Shown here piece by piece: positions 1-8,202 of a stretch of 64,000 bases of DNA. The stretch lies in assembly GCA_947449765.1 (NCBI GenBank), contig CANFSP010000003.1, forward strand, positions 124,001 to 188,000, written 5' to 3'. The notes under the pieces are model-generated. The model saw only the letters and a list, made by a program, of their open reading frames with translations, had not been told where the DNA came from and ran no database searches. The translations under genes were made by a program, and so were the position numbers. The stretch comes from Actinomycetota bacterium (lineage in GTDB: Bacteria > Actinomycetota > Actinomycetes > Actinomycetales > Microbacteriaceae). Numbering within the stretch: the first letter of the stretch is position 1; each line of letters opens with the position of its first letter.

Positions 1-315
1 TGAGACGAACACCTGACGGTGAGACGTCTCGTGAGTGAGAAACGCAAATTGAGTGAGGACCGCACCCAGCGCTCCCGCGATGATGAGCTGATACCAGGTG
101 TCTCCGAGAAGCCAAAAACCAACCCCCAGTGCCGCCGTAGCGATGACGAGAGAAGAAAACACGATGGCGTAGAACCCGCGAGCTCGTCGCATTAGGCCGA
201 GCTCTTTCGCAGTGGAGAGAAGCCTGGCGTAGGCGCTCGGCGAGGGAGCAGTCCCGGGTGTGCGGCTCGTTGAATTGCGCAGCGGTCCGAGGGTAGAGCT
301 GATGACGTTCGTCAT
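1..315 (-). CDS. Fatty acid desaturase, N-terminal part (cut by window edge)
   Basis: The first 105 residues of a membrane fatty acid desaturase are visible; the 3' part lies outside the window. The protein opens with about 45 hydrophilic residues. Hydrophobic stretches follow at about 49-70 and 75-93, and then HETSHRQ (His95 and His99), the first histidine box that binds the di-iron centre in membrane desaturases. The family inserts double bonds into acyl chains at the membrane and depends on oxygen and an electron donor. The ATG start is chosen because it begins a continuous open frame. On the same strand ATTATC read in reverse (GATAAT, positions 370-375) could be its -10 box, giving a leader of about 55 nt. 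The other histidine boxes cannot be checked here. Confidence 0.8.
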   Translation of the reverse strand, partial: MTNVISSTLGPLRNSTSRTPGTAPSPSAYARLLSTAKELGLMRRARGFYAIVFSSLVIATAALGVGFWLLGDTWYQLIIAGALGAVLTQFAFLTHETSHRQVFVS

Positions 316-474
316 AAGTGCCAAATCTGTGGTGTCGACGTCGACATTCCAGCCGGCAAGTGAAGAAAAATTATCCTACGTCCACGGTAACCCACGTAAC
401 CTGCGAATTGATCCTTTCCGGCAAAACGTTTCGGTCTACTTGGTGAACTCTGAGAGATTTCTGTGAACGCATAG

Positions 475-497
475 AAATTAGACTTTTAGTCTAATTT
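475..497. promoter_or_regulatory. Perfect 10-bp inverted repeat, candidate operator
   Basis: AAATTAGACT at 475-484 and its exact complement at 488-497 are separated by three T. The element ends 18 bp before the start codon of the Pro/His-rich protein gene, where a repressor site would be expected. It has no run of T after it in either direction and is AT-rich, so it looks more like an operator than a terminator. No regulator gene lies beside it, so the binding protein is unknown. Confidence 0.4.
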
Positions 498-515
498 CCG
501 GCGTAGCATCGAGAT

Positions 516-1016
516 ATGAAATCCACTCAAGACAAAAACAAGAAACGGCGTCGCGCGATTATCCTGTGGATTGCCGGCGGCGTCACAGCCTTTCTCGCGC
601 TGGGCATTCTGGGTTTTGGAATGGACCCGAATGACTTGACAGGCGTCAACGCGTCTGCCGAAACTGCAACCGTGTTGCCTCATGATGTTGCGGCGGCCGA
701 TAAGTCGACACAAGATGCAGCTTATGTTCCGGCGGGCAATGTCGCTCCGGATCCGACGCCGGCACCAACCCCGGCTCCGACACCGACACCGGCACCTACT
801 CCGGACCCGACGCCGACGCCGGCGCCAACCCCGGACCCCACCCCTGCACCCACCCCGGATCCGACGCCTGCTCCCACCCCGGACCCCACACCCGCTCCGA
901 ACCCGGCACCTGACGACAACTCGGGCGGAGATGGTCACGATTGTGATCACACCACGGACGGCTCAAACCACGCGCAGAATCACCACGGCAGCGTCTCATC
1001 GCACGGGGATGACTAA
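516..1016 (+). CDS. Pro-rich, His-rich membrane-anchored protein of unknown function
   Basis: This is a 166-residue protein I cannot assign to a named family. Residues 1-13 are strongly basic and residues 14-35 form one hydrophobic segment, a signal anchor or uncleaved signal peptide, so the rest should lie outside the membrane. Residues about 75-130 are a low-complexity Pro/Thr/Ala/Asp tract built on PTPAPTP and PTPDPTP units, a typical extended wall-spanning spacer. The last 30 residues are rich in His and Asp ([17 protein letters not shown]), which suggests metal binding; that is inference only. A clear Shine-Dalgarno sequence is missing before the ATG. The gene stands alone between a candidate operator and a strong hairpin. 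Confidence 0.75.
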   Translation: MKSTQDKNKKRRRAIILWIAGGVTAFLALGILGFGMDPNDLTGVNASAETATVLPHDVAAADKSTQDAAYVPAGNVAPDPTPAPTPAPTPTPAPTPDPTPTPAPTPDPTPAPTPDPTPAPTPDPTPAPNPAPDDNSGGDGHDCDHTTDGSNHAQNHHGSVSSHGDD

Positions 1017-1041
1017 AGCACGACACCTCAACAGTGCCGCG

Positions 1042-1079
1042 TGGGTGCCCTGGCTCTACAACTCGAGCCGGGGCACCCA
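1042..1079 (+). terminator. Hairpin after the Pro/His-rich protein gene
   Basis: GGGTGCCC at 1043-1050 pairs with GGGCACCC at 1071-1078, and inner bases GGCT/AGCC extend the stem around a loop of about 10 nt. There is no T-run, as is common for actinobacterial terminators. Its position argues that chorismate mutase starts downstream of it. Confidence 0.55.
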
Positions 1080-1106
1080 TGCGTCGCGTGCGATAAAGTC
1101 GATGGC

Positions 1107-1421
1107 ATGAACGCACACTCGCCTGACTTGGATCCCGTCGTCCTTAGCCAGCTGACGAGTTTGCGCAAAAGCATTGACAATGTCGATGCAGCGCTGATTC
1201 ACTTACTCGCGGAACGCTTCAAATTCACTCAGGCCGTTGGACAGCTCAAAGCCGAACACAATTTGCCGCCATCAGACCCCGATCGTGAAAAGCGGCAGGT
1301 GGAACGGCTTCGCACCCTCGCCGTTGAGGCAAACCTTGATCCCGAGTTTGCCGAAAAATGGTTCAATTTTGTGGTCGAGCAGGTCATTAAGCACCACGTG
1401 GAAATCGCGAGAGAGAACTAG
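1107..1421 (+). CDS. Chorismate mutase, AroQ class
   Basis: Chorismate mutase rearranges chorismate to prephenate, the first committed step to phenylalanine and tyrosine, in the cytoplasm. The 104-residue product is the size of a stand-alone all-helical AroQ domain. Helix 1 carries the family pattern LRKSIDNVDAALIHLLAERF (residues 19-38). It is followed by VGQLKAE with the active-site Lys47 and by DPDREKRQVERL, the conserved loop and second helix. The reading frame is open further upstream, but that stretch encodes the terminator hairpin of the previous gene, so the ATG after it is preferred. The initiation region has no strong ribosome binding site. It is convergent with purL and separated from it by about 30 bp. 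Confidence 0.9.
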   Translation: MNAHSPDLDPVVLSQLTSLRKSIDNVDAALIHLLAERFKFTQAVGQLKAEHNLPPSDPDREKRQVERLRTLAVEANLDPEFAEKWFNFVVEQVIKHHVEIAREN

Positions 1422-1450
1422 CCCCCCGGGATGGTAACGAGTGCTCGTCG

Positions 1451-3739
1451 TTAGGCAAAATAGTGAGGCAACGTGGCGTTGCTGCGGGCACGTAGCTCAG
1501 AAACCGGGACAGTGAACTCGCCCTGAATTTCTAGCGCGGCCTCCGCTCCACTGCGATCGGTTACCCCGATACGCAAAACCGGGAACTCACGTGCCTCACA
1601 CAGACCGAGGAATTTCACATCGTCCTCACGTGGCACGCTCACCAAAACGCGCCCTGTTGACTCCGAGAACAAAGCATTTGTGGCGTCCACTGCGTCTCGT
1701 TCCATGATGTCGTTGAGCCACACCCGTGCTCCAATTCCGAACCTGACCACGGATTCGGCTAGTGCCTGCGCGAGTCCACCATCCGATAGGTCATGCGCAC
1801 TTCCGATGAGGGACTCGAGGGACGCGCCCCGAATCAGAGACGCAAGTTCAATTTCGCGGGAGAGATCGCACTCGGGTGGGCGACCGCCGAGGTGCTTGTG
1901 AACGGTATTAGCCCACGCCGACCCGTCAAGCTCCTCACGGGTCACACCGAGCAGATAAAGATTGTGACCCTCATCTTGCCAAGCGCTGGGGATGCGCCTT
2001 GCGACATCATCGATGACGCCGAGAACGCCGACAACGGGAGTCGGGTGGATGGCGTTAGTCCCGGTTTGGTTATAGAACGATACGTTCCCTCCCGTGACCG
2101 GGATTTCCATCTCCAAGCACGCGTCAGCCAAGCCCTCAACGGCCCGGCTGAATTGCCACATAACCTCGGGATCCTCGGGTGAACCAAAATTCAAGCAATC
2201 CGTGACGGCCATCGGCGTTGCTCCGGAGACGGCTACGTTGCGGTATGCCTCGGCAAGTGCGAGGCGTGCACCTTCATATGGGTCGAGCTGGCAGTATCGG
2301 CCGTTGGCATCGGTCGCAATGGCGAAGCCCAAACCGGATTGCTCGTCAACGCGAATCATTCCCGCATCATCGGGGAATGCGAGCGCCGTGTTGCCCATGA
2401 CGTAGTAATCGTATTGGTCGGTAATGTACGACTTGTCGGCCAGATTGGGGCTCGCAACGAGCGCAAGGAACTGCTCTTTGAGCTCTTCGCCGTTTGCCGC
2501 ACGAGGCAGGTCCCGCGCTGAGTCGGCATTGAGCGCGTCAATCCACGATGGGTAGGCAACGGGGCGCTCATAAACCGGCCCGTCGATTGCCACGGTACGT
2601 GGATCAACGTTCACAATTTCTTCGCCACCGTGATGGATGATGAGGCGGCCGGTGTCGGTCACTTCGCCGAGCACGCTGGTTTCTACATCCCACTTATTGA
2701 CCACAGCCATGAAAGCGTCAAGCTTCTCAGGACGAACGACTGCCATCATGCGTTCCTGACTCTCACTCATGAGGATCTCCTCAGCGGTGAGGGTAGGGTC
2801 GCGGAGCAACACGTTATCCAGTTCGATGAACATGCCGCCATCGCCATTAGACGCGAGTTCGCTGGTGGCACAGGAAATGCCGGCAGCACCGAGGTCTTGA
2901 ATTCCTTCAACCAACTCGTTTCGGTACAACTCTAAGCAGCACTCGATGAGCACCTTCTCGGCAAACGGGTCGCCAACCTGCACCGCGGGCCGTTTGGTGG
3001 GGCCAGTCTTGTCGAATGAATCAGAAGCCAAGATGGATGCGCCACCGATGCCATCGCCACCGGTTCGCGCCCCGAACAGCACTACTTTGTTGCCCACGCC
3101 TGAGGCATTGGCCAAGTGCAGGTCTTCGTGGCGGAGCACCCCGACAGCGAGTGCGTTGACCAGCGGGTTGCCCTGGTAACACGAGTCGAAGTAGGTTTCT
3201 CCGCCAATGTTGGGCAGGCCGAGGCAATTGCCGTAGAACGAAATGCCTCCAACGACACCGTGAACTACGCGAGCCGTGTCGGGGTTGTCGACGGCGCCAA
3301 AACGCAACTGATCCATGACCGCTACGGGTCGAGCACCCATCGAAATAATGTCGCGAACAATTCCGCCGACGCCGGTTGCGGCCCCCTGGAATGGCTCAAT
3401 GTAGCTTGGGTGATTGTGGCTCTCCACCTTGAATGTGACGGCCCATCCCTCACCGATGTCCACCACACCGGCGTTCTCGCCCATGCCCACCATGAGGTGC
3501 TCCTTCATCGCGGGAGTCACCTTCTGGCCAAACTGGCGCAGGTAAATCTTGCTTGACTTGTACGAGCAGTGCTCGCTCCACATCACCGAATACATGGCCA
3601 GCTCGCCACTGGTGGGACGCCGGCCGAGGATTTCGCGAATTCTGGCGTACTCGTCGGGCTTGAGCCCGAGCGCCGCAAAGGGCTGTTCCTTTTCGGGCGT
3701 TGCGACGGCGTTCTCTACAGTGTCGGCGTGACGAGCCAT
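1451..3739 (-). CDS. purL: Phosphoribosylformylglycinamidine synthase subunit PurL
   Basis: PurL is the synthetase subunit that converts FGAR to FGAM with ATP and ammonia supplied by PurQ, the fourth step of de novo purine synthesis. At 762 residues it is the small form, which needs separate PurS and PurQ subunits, both encoded just upstream. Visible marks include [14 protein letters not shown] near residue 50, [19 protein letters not shown] near 105-125 (substrate/ATP binding) and the duplicated AIR-synthase-type halves with [11 protein letters not shown] in the second half. Its start codon overlaps the stop of purQ in TAATG, which indicates translational coupling. It is the last gene of the purS-purQ-purL operon and converges on chorismate mutase. 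Confidence 0.97.
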   Translation of the reverse strand: MARHADTVENAVATPEKEQPFAALGLKPDEYARIREILGRRPTSGELAMYSVMWSEHCSYKSSKIYLRQFGQKVTPAMKEHLMVGMGENAGVVDIGEGWAVTFKVESHNHPSYIEPFQGAATGVGGIVRDIISMGARPVAVMDQLRFGAVDNPDTARVVHGVVGGISFYGNCLGLPNIGGETYFDSCYQGNPLVNALAVGVLRHEDLHLANASGVGNKVVLFGARTGGDGIGGASILASDSFDKTGPTKRPAVQVGDPFAEKVLIECCLELYRNELVEGIQDLGAAGISCATSELASNGDGGMFIELDNVLLRDPTLTAEEILMSESQERMMAVVRPEKLDAFMAVVNKWDVETSVLGEVTDTGRLIIHHGGEEIVNVDPRTVAIDGPVYERPVAYPSWIDALNADSARDLPRAANGEELKEQFLALVASPNLADKSYITDQYDYYVMGNTALAFPDDAGMIRVDEQSGLGFAIATDANGRYCQLDPYEGARLALAEAYRNVAVSGATPMAVTDCLNFGSPEDPEVMWQFSRAVEGLADACLEMEIPVTGGNVSFYNQTGTNAIHPTPVVGVLGVIDDVARRIPSAWQDEGHNLYLLGVTREELDGSAWANTVHKHLGGRPPECDLSREIELASLIRGASLESLIGSAHDLSDGGLAQALAESVVRFGIGARVWLNDIMERDAVDATNALFSESTGRVLVSVPREDDVKFLGLCEAREFPVLRIGVTDRSGAEAALEIQGEFTVPVSELRARSNATLPHYFA

Positions 3740-4431
3740 TAGGCGAGGACTCCTTCAAGTACCGAAGTGAAAAAACGGAGACCGTCAACGCCGGAGCGCA
3801 TGCGGAAGTCCGTGTTGGGACCAAAGCCTGCCTCGACGGCGTGTTCGGGATGTGGCATGAGGCCTACGACGTTTCCCTGTGCGTTGGAGATGCCGGCGAT
3901 GTCATTGAGCGAACCGTTTGGGTTGACCCCGAGATAGCGAAAGACGACGCGACCCTCGCCCTCTAGCTCTTTGAGGGTTTCTTCGTTGGCGATGTAGCCG
4001 CCTTCCCCATTCTTAAGCGGGATGACGATTTCCTCGTTCGCACTGAAGTCTGACGTCCAGGCGGTTGAGTTGTTCTCGACGCGCAACAGCTGATCGCGTC
4101 GGATGAAGTGTCCGTGATGATTGCGGATCAAGCCGCCGGGCAGCAGGTGGGCTTCAACCAGCATCTGAAAACCGTTGCAGATGCCCAGGACCGGCATCCC
4201 CTTTTTCGCAGCGTCAATCACTTCGGCCATGATGGGCGAGTGGCTGGCGATGGCGCCGCACCGCAAGTAGTCGCCGTAGCTAAAACCGCCGGGCAGAACA
4301 ATCGCGTCGACCCCGTGGAGATCATGTTCTCCGTGCCAGAGGGCAACACCCTCGGCGCCGGCGAGACTGATGGCGCGAAGAGCATCGCGATCGTCAAGTG
4401 AGCCAGGGAAGGTGATAACCCCAATGCGCAT
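3739..4431 (-). CDS. purQ: Phosphoribosylformylglycinamidine synthase glutaminase PurQ
   Basis: PurQ hydrolyses glutamine and channels ammonia to PurL. The 230-residue protein is a class I glutamine amidotransferase: [15 protein letters not shown] near 46-60, the nucleophile elbow LGICNGFQ with Cys85, and a C-terminal PHPEHAVE supplying the catalytic His and Glu. The start overlaps the purS stop by one base and its stop overlaps the purL start in the same way, so the three subunits are likely made in fixed proportion. Length and motifs match the family throughout; nothing odd was seen. Confidence 0.97.
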   Translation of the reverse strand: MRIGVITFPGSLDDRDALRAISLAGAEGVALWHGEHDLHGVDAIVLPGGFSYGDYLRCGAIASHSPIMAEVIDAAKKGMPVLGICNGFQMLVEAHLLPGGLIRNHHGHFIRRDQLLRVENNSTAWTSDFSANEEIVIPLKNGEGGYIANEETLKELEGEGRVVFRYLGVNPNGSLNDIAGISNAQGNVVGLMPHPEHAVEAGFGPNTDFRMRSGVDGLRFFTSVLEGVLA

Positions 4432-4682
4432 TACTTGGCCTCGAATACGGCGGTGACGTCTTCAATCACCTGATTGGAGAGGATTTCTTCTGCGATTTTT
4501 TGCGCATCGGCGAGAATCTCCGGCGTCACTGGTCCGTTCACCGTGAGTTCGAAACGCTTACCGATTCGAACGTTCGTGAACGAGCTGTGACCGAGTCGTG
4601 CCAGTGCACCCGCAACCGCCTTACCCGCAGGGTCAAGCAGCTCGGCTTTGGGCATGACCTCGACAACGATTGTGGGCATCAA
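4431..4682 (-). CDS. purS: Phosphoribosylformylglycinamidine synthase subunit PurS
   Basis: PurS is the small structural subunit that bridges PurL and PurQ in the FGAM synthase complex. The 83-residue product has the typical PurS pattern: [18 protein letters not shown] at the N-terminus, then [17 protein letters not shown], and a C-terminal helix ending in [12 protein letters not shown]. It is the first gene of the operon. Elsewhere in related genomes purC normally sits directly upstream; here a short tandem repeat and then a catabolic gene cluster follow instead. Confidence 0.95.
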   Translation of the reverse strand: MMPTIVVEVMPKAELLDPAGKAVAGALARLGHSSFTNVRIGKRFELTVNGPVTPEILADAQKIAEEILSNQVIEDVTAVFEAK

Positions 4683-4734
4683 AACTCCAGCGATTCGCGG
4701 GCGGGGATGACCTCAGTTTACTGGGATGACGCGA

Positions 4735-4772
4735 CCCTCGACCCGACACCCCTCGACCCGACACCCCTCGAA
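4735..4772. repeat. 15-bp tandem repeat, 2.5 copies
   Basis: The unit CCCTCGACCCGACAC occurs at 4735-4749 and 4750-4764, followed by a partial copy at 4765-4772. It fills the gap between purS and the stop codon of the flavoprotein monooxygenase gene, at the left edge of the catabolic island. No hairpin or known site is apparent. It may be a slippage product. Confidence 0.8.
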
Positions 4773-4776
4773 CGGC

Positions 4777-6672
4777 TCAGGTGACCGGCAACATGTGCTG
4801 AGCGAAGAACTCCTGCAGTTCGGAGCGCGCAGTCAGAGGGAACACGCCCGACACGTAGTGATCGGGACGAACCACGACGATAGCTCCCGACCGGTCAATC
4901 TCGCGATCGCGGAAAATGTCACGACCATGACCCGAAGCGAAGATGTTGTTGACATCCTCAATTCCCAGGGGCTGCTTGACGGGCTTGAACACGCGTGGAA
5001 CCGGACCAGGTTCAATCTCGGTGTAGTCCTGTTGATAGATCACCTTGGTATCGAAGGTGGCATCGTCGTCCCCGCCCCGGGGCGTGTATAGGTTGCGTGG
5101 AGACTCGGGACTCTCGCCCCACCACGTGGCAAAGTCAGCTGTGGGTGTACCCGTCAAGGTCGGCAGAGCGGCATCCGCGAACACATAAACGCGCCAGCGA
5201 CCATCCGCTTGGTGCAAGTGACCGATTTCACGCCAGCGGTTATCTGCACGTCGGATTACTTCGGTCGACTTGAAGCGCTTTCCAACGGGGAACCCCGCTG
5301 CGAGTGACTGGTGCTCTTGCCCGGCCGTGATCTGGTTGGTGGGGTACTGGGTCATGAATCCCATCGGAAACTCAATGGTTGACTCGTAGAACTTGGCGAG
5401 CCCGGCAGGGTCATCCCACTCATCAACGGGCCTAGCCATCAGCGTCGACCACTCCTTGTCAAAGTCGATGAGGTTCTGCGCGATTACCTTTCGCTCCGAG
5501 GAGTACGTGTCGAGAAGGGATTCGGGCGCGCGACCCTCGAGCACAGCGGCAAGCTTCCAGGAGAGGTTCCAGCCGTCTTGAATAGAAACGTTCATGCCCT
5601 GACCCGCTTTTGCCGAGTGCGTGTGGCAAGCGTCACCCATGATGAAGGCGCGCGGGTGCAGCTGACCCTTGAGGTCATCCGGCACATCATCGAAACCGTC
5701 CGTTACGCGGTGTGCCACTTCGTAAACCGACCACCAGGTAACTTGGCGAACGTCAAGTGAGTAGGGATGCAGGATGGCGTTTGCGCGCTCGATGATTTCC
5801 GCCTGGCTCGTGTTTCGCACCTCGCCCGGGTTGTCTTCGTCGAGTTCGCCCAGATCAACGTACAACCGGGACAAGTAGCCGCCCTCGCGAGGAATGAGCA
5901 TGATGTTGCCCGCGCTGTGGGATTGAATCGAGCACTTGACTTGAAAGTCGGGAAAGTCGGTGTTGCAGAGAACGTCGAGCACGCCCCACGCGTGAAGGGC
6001 CGCATCTCCATGCAGTCGGTGCCCGAGCGCAGCGCGCACCTGACTGCGAGCCCCGTCGCCACCAACGAGGTACTTGGTGCTGACCGTTCGTTCTTCACCA
6101 GTGCGAGGGCCTGTGACATATCTGATGTGTGCGGCGACCGGGTATTCCTGGGAGCGATCGATTTCGAGACCGAGAAACTCGATTCCGTAATCGGGTGTTA
6201 CTTTTCCAGGGGCTCGTTCGGCGTCGCGAAGGAAGTAGTCCAGAACGCGAGACTGGTTGACATAGATGTGCGGAAATTCGCTAATGCCGTGGGCGTCATC
6301 GGGAACGCGGTCTGTCCGGATGATGTTGGCGGGGTTCTCCGGGTCTGGTTTCCAGAAGCACATCTCAACGTTTCGATAGGCTTCGTCGACAATCTCGCCG
6401 GCGAAACCAAAGGCTTGAAATGTTTCGACAGTGCGCGCTTGGATGCCATCTGCCTGCCCCTGCTCCAATCGGCCGCCCCGCTTCTCGATGGCTCGAACGT
6501 TGATGCTCGGGGATCGCGAGAGTTGTGCAATCACCGCGACCGCCGCTGGACCTGTTCCCACGACGAGCACGTCCATTGTGTCGGGCAGGTCCGTCGGACG
6601 ATTGATACCGTAGCCAGCCGCGGGTTTGATGCGCGGGTCTTCGGAGACGTAGCCGCGTTCGTGGATCTGCAT
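4777..6672 (-). CDS. FAD-dependent aromatic monooxygenase, phenol 2-monooxygenase / 3-hydroxybenzoate 4-monooxygenase type
   Basis: This is a class A flavoprotein hydroxylase that would use NAD(P)H and oxygen to hydroxylate a phenolic ring. The 631 residues match the large PheA/MobA-type proteins: Rossmann motif VLVVGTGPAAVAV near 35-47, GGDGARS near 203 (pyridine nucleotide/FAD contact), FAD ribityl motif GDACHTHSAKAGQGMN near 343-358, and a C-terminal thioredoxin-like region ending in RPDHYVSGVFPL. The usual GAGPAG is GTGPAA here, a mild variant. The start is supported by GAGGG six bases before the ATG. It is divergent from the iclR gene, and a nested palindrome lies between them, so IclR control is likely. 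The exact substrate cannot be read from sequence. Confidence 0.88.
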   Translation of the reverse strand: MQIHERGYVSEDPRIKPAAGYGINRPTDLPDTMDVLVVGTGPAAVAVIAQLSRSPSINVRAIEKRGGRLEQGQADGIQARTVETFQAFGFAGEIVDEAYRNVEMCFWKPDPENPANIIRTDRVPDDAHGISEFPHIYVNQSRVLDYFLRDAERAPGKVTPDYGIEFLGLEIDRSQEYPVAAHIRYVTGPRTGEERTVSTKYLVGGDGARSQVRAALGHRLHGDAALHAWGVLDVLCNTDFPDFQVKCSIQSHSAGNIMLIPREGGYLSRLYVDLGELDEDNPGEVRNTSQAEIIERANAILHPYSLDVRQVTWWSVYEVAHRVTDGFDDVPDDLKGQLHPRAFIMGDACHTHSAKAGQGMNVSIQDGWNLSWKLAAVLEGRAPESLLDTYSSERKVIAQNLIDFDKEWSTLMARPVDEWDDPAGLAKFYESTIEFPMGFMTQYPTNQITAGQEHQSLAAGFPVGKRFKSTEVIRRADNRWREIGHLHQADGRWRVYVFADAALPTLTGTPTADFATWWGESPESPRNLYTPRGGDDDATFDTKVIYQQDYTEIEPGPVPRVFKPVKQPLGIEDVNNIFASGHGRDIFRDREIDRSGAIVVVRPDHYVSGVFPLTARSELQEFFAQHMLPVT

Positions 6673-6703
6673 GTGTGGCCCTCAATTTCGGTGACGTGGT
6701 TGT

Positions 6704-6740
6704 GTCTCTATAATTGAAACAGTATTCTAAATATTGAGAC
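6704..6740. promoter_or_regulatory. Nested palindrome, candidate IclR-family operator
   Basis: GTCTC at 6704-6708 and GAGAC at 6736-6740 are mirror images around base 6722, and the inner TTGAAACAGTATTCTAA (6714-6730) is centred on the same base. I count 13 of 18 opposed positions that can pair. It overlaps a TATAAT (6709-6714) facing the iclR gene and lies in the shared promoter of the monooxygenase and iclR genes. IclR-family regulators commonly bind imperfect palindromes in such divergent regions. Confidence 0.5.
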
Positions 6741-6764
6741 AAGGTTACCTCGGGAGTTTCTCGA

Positions 6765-7466
6765 GTGCAAGAGAGTCAGTGGATTAGAGAGTGGGCGCCA
6801 CTAGTGGCAGATGACAAAACAGACGGTGGATCACAGACTCTCGCTCGCGGTCTTCGCGCTCTAGAAATCGTCGGTACAGCAGAGAGTTCGATGACCGTCG
6901 CTCGATTGGGAGAGGAACTGGACATCCATCGGTCCATGGCCTACCGCTTGGTCAAAACTCTTGAGTTACACGGCTTCATTGATCGACACGCAAGTGGTGA
7001 GCTGACGCTCGGTGTGAAACTGGCAACCCTTGCACGATCAGTCGCGAAGACTCTTCAGGAGGCGGCCGCTCCCGAACTCGCTGATCTCGCAGCCCGGTTT
7101 GAAATGACCGCTTTCTTGGCGACCTACGACGGCGATTCCGTCGTCACGCTGAGCTCCTCGGAACCACAGAACGTGGAAACGACGGTAGCTAAGCGTCCCG
7201 GCAGCCGGCACAGTATTGACCGGGGGGCTCCAGGTAAAGTGGTTCGTTCGCAACTTGATCCGGCGAGGTTTCCCCCTCAGTCGTTCGAATTCAGTCAGGA
7301 TGAAGTCATTCCGGGGGTCGCATCAATTGCCGTTCCGTTGGCGATCTCGGGAAACTCCCCGGCCGCATTGGCGGTCATCTTCTTGCCGCAACCGATTGAC
7401 CGCGAGGAAATCGCTTCGGCGCTCGCCGAAGCGGCCGCACGAATCCGACGTGCCCTCGGTCGTTGA
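6765..7466 (+). CDS. IclR-family transcriptional regulator
   Basis: A 233-residue regulator with an N-terminal winged helix (residues about 25-85: TLARGLRALEIVG, then LDIHRSMAYRLVKTLELHGFI) and a C-terminal IclR effector domain (about 95-233). The effector domain has the usual GKVVR and PGVASIAVPL stretches. Members usually sense small aromatic or organic acids and control neighbouring catabolic genes; PcaR-type regulators belong here. It is divergent from the flavoprotein monooxygenase, which is its most likely target. Translation probably starts at GTG 6765 (GGGAG eight bases upstream), but an in-frame GTG at 6804 would give a length closer to typical. The effector is unknown. Confidence 0.9.
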   Translation: MQESQWIREWAPLVADDKTDGGSQTLARGLRALEIVGTAESSMTVARLGEELDIHRSMAYRLVKTLELHGFIDRHASGELTLGVKLATLARSVAKTLQEAAAPELADLAARFEMTAFLATYDGDSVVTLSSSEPQNVETTVAKRPGSRHSIDRGAPGKVVRSQLDPARFPPQSFEFSQDEVIPGVASIAVPLAISGNSPAALAVIFLPQPIDREEIASALAEAAARIRRALGR

Positions 7467-7548
7467 TGTCAGTACCGACTCCTGTTAAGTAACTTGTCAC
7501 ACCGTTCAGTCAATGTACGCCGCTTGTTTTTTCTTCTAGGCTGAACTC

Positions 7549-8139
7549 ATGGTTGGTTTACGAAAAGCTCAAAAAGAGATGACCCGCAAGCTTCTGCTGG
7601 ATAAGGGACTCGAGCTGTTCAACTCGCGAGGGTATTCGGCAACGACTGTCGACGATATTGCCGCTGGAGTGGGGACGACACGCACCACGTTTTACTTACA
7701 TTTCCCGTCAAAAGCCGACCTCGTTCGTTCTCTCGTGGACACGGCCGACGAAATGATGACGAGCATCGATGACCCGTCGATGACAGACGTTGTTGCCTCA
7801 AATAATCGTGAATTAATCACGGTCTATCTCGGACACAAGTTCGACCAGTGGGCAGAGCTCAAGCCATTCATTACAGCCACGCACCAGGCTGCTGCTGTCG
7901 AGCCCGACATTCAAACGACGATTGATCAATGGTTTGATCACGCCATAGACAGCCTGGAAGCCGGGCTCAATAAGGCCAACCGCTTTGATCCAGACTCTCG
8001 TCGGGTGCGCTGTGCCCTCGCGTTCGGTGAGCTGGAATTTCTTTCTCGACGTTGGATGCGGCTTGGCTGGACCGTGCCTCGTGATGTTGCGTTAGCCACG
8101 ATGGTTGATTCCTGGTGCCAGCTGTTGGTCGAGCCCTAA
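7549..8139 (+). CDS. TetR-family transcriptional regulator
   Basis: A 196-residue regulator with a TetR helix-turn-helix at about residues 10-55 (LFNSRGYSATTVDDIAAGVG, then TTRTTFYLHFPSKADLV). The divergent C-terminal ligand domain has many aromatic residues, as is common for TetR sensors of hydrophobic compounds. It lies between iclR and the P450 gene and is convergent with the latter across a strong shared hairpin. The upstream 80 bp hold no clear palindrome, so autoregulation cannot be argued from sequence. The target could be the P450 or island genes further downstream. Confidence 0.9.
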   Translation: MVGLRKAQKEMTRKLLLDKGLELFNSRGYSATTVDDIAAGVGTTRTTFYLHFPSKADLVRSLVDTADEMMTSIDDPSMTDVVASNNRELITVYLGHKFDQWAELKPFITATHQAAAVEPDIQTTIDQWFDHAIDSLEAGLNKANRFDPDSRRVRCALAFGELEFLSRRWMRLGWTVPRDVALATMVDSWCQLLVEP

Positions 8140-8149
8140 GCGGGATGTA

Positions 8150-8186
8150 ACGCATTGGCCCCCGAGTGTCTCGGGGGCCAATGCGT
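8150..8186. terminator. Bidirectional terminator between tetR and P450 genes
   Basis: Positions 8150-8166 and 8170-8186 are perfect complements (17-bp stem, TGT loop) with a GC-rich core GGCCCCCGAG. The hairpin serves both convergent genes. No T-run follows on either strand. Confidence 0.75.
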
Positions 8187-8202
8187 GAGGTGACGTGGGT
8201 GG

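Noticed and set aside
486-950. 154-residue Arg/Gly-rich frame opposite the Pro-rich gene
   Set aside because: It is the complement of the PTPAPTP repeat codons; composition is an artefact of the repeat.
1436-1447. ACGAG/CTCGT hairpin between chorismate mutase and purL
   Set aside because: Five-pair stem only; too weak to call a terminator although its place would fit.
4735-4772. Tandem repeat considered as a CRISPR or attachment site
   Set aside because: Units are contiguous without spacers, only 2.5 copies exist, and no matching copy was seen at the right edge of the island.
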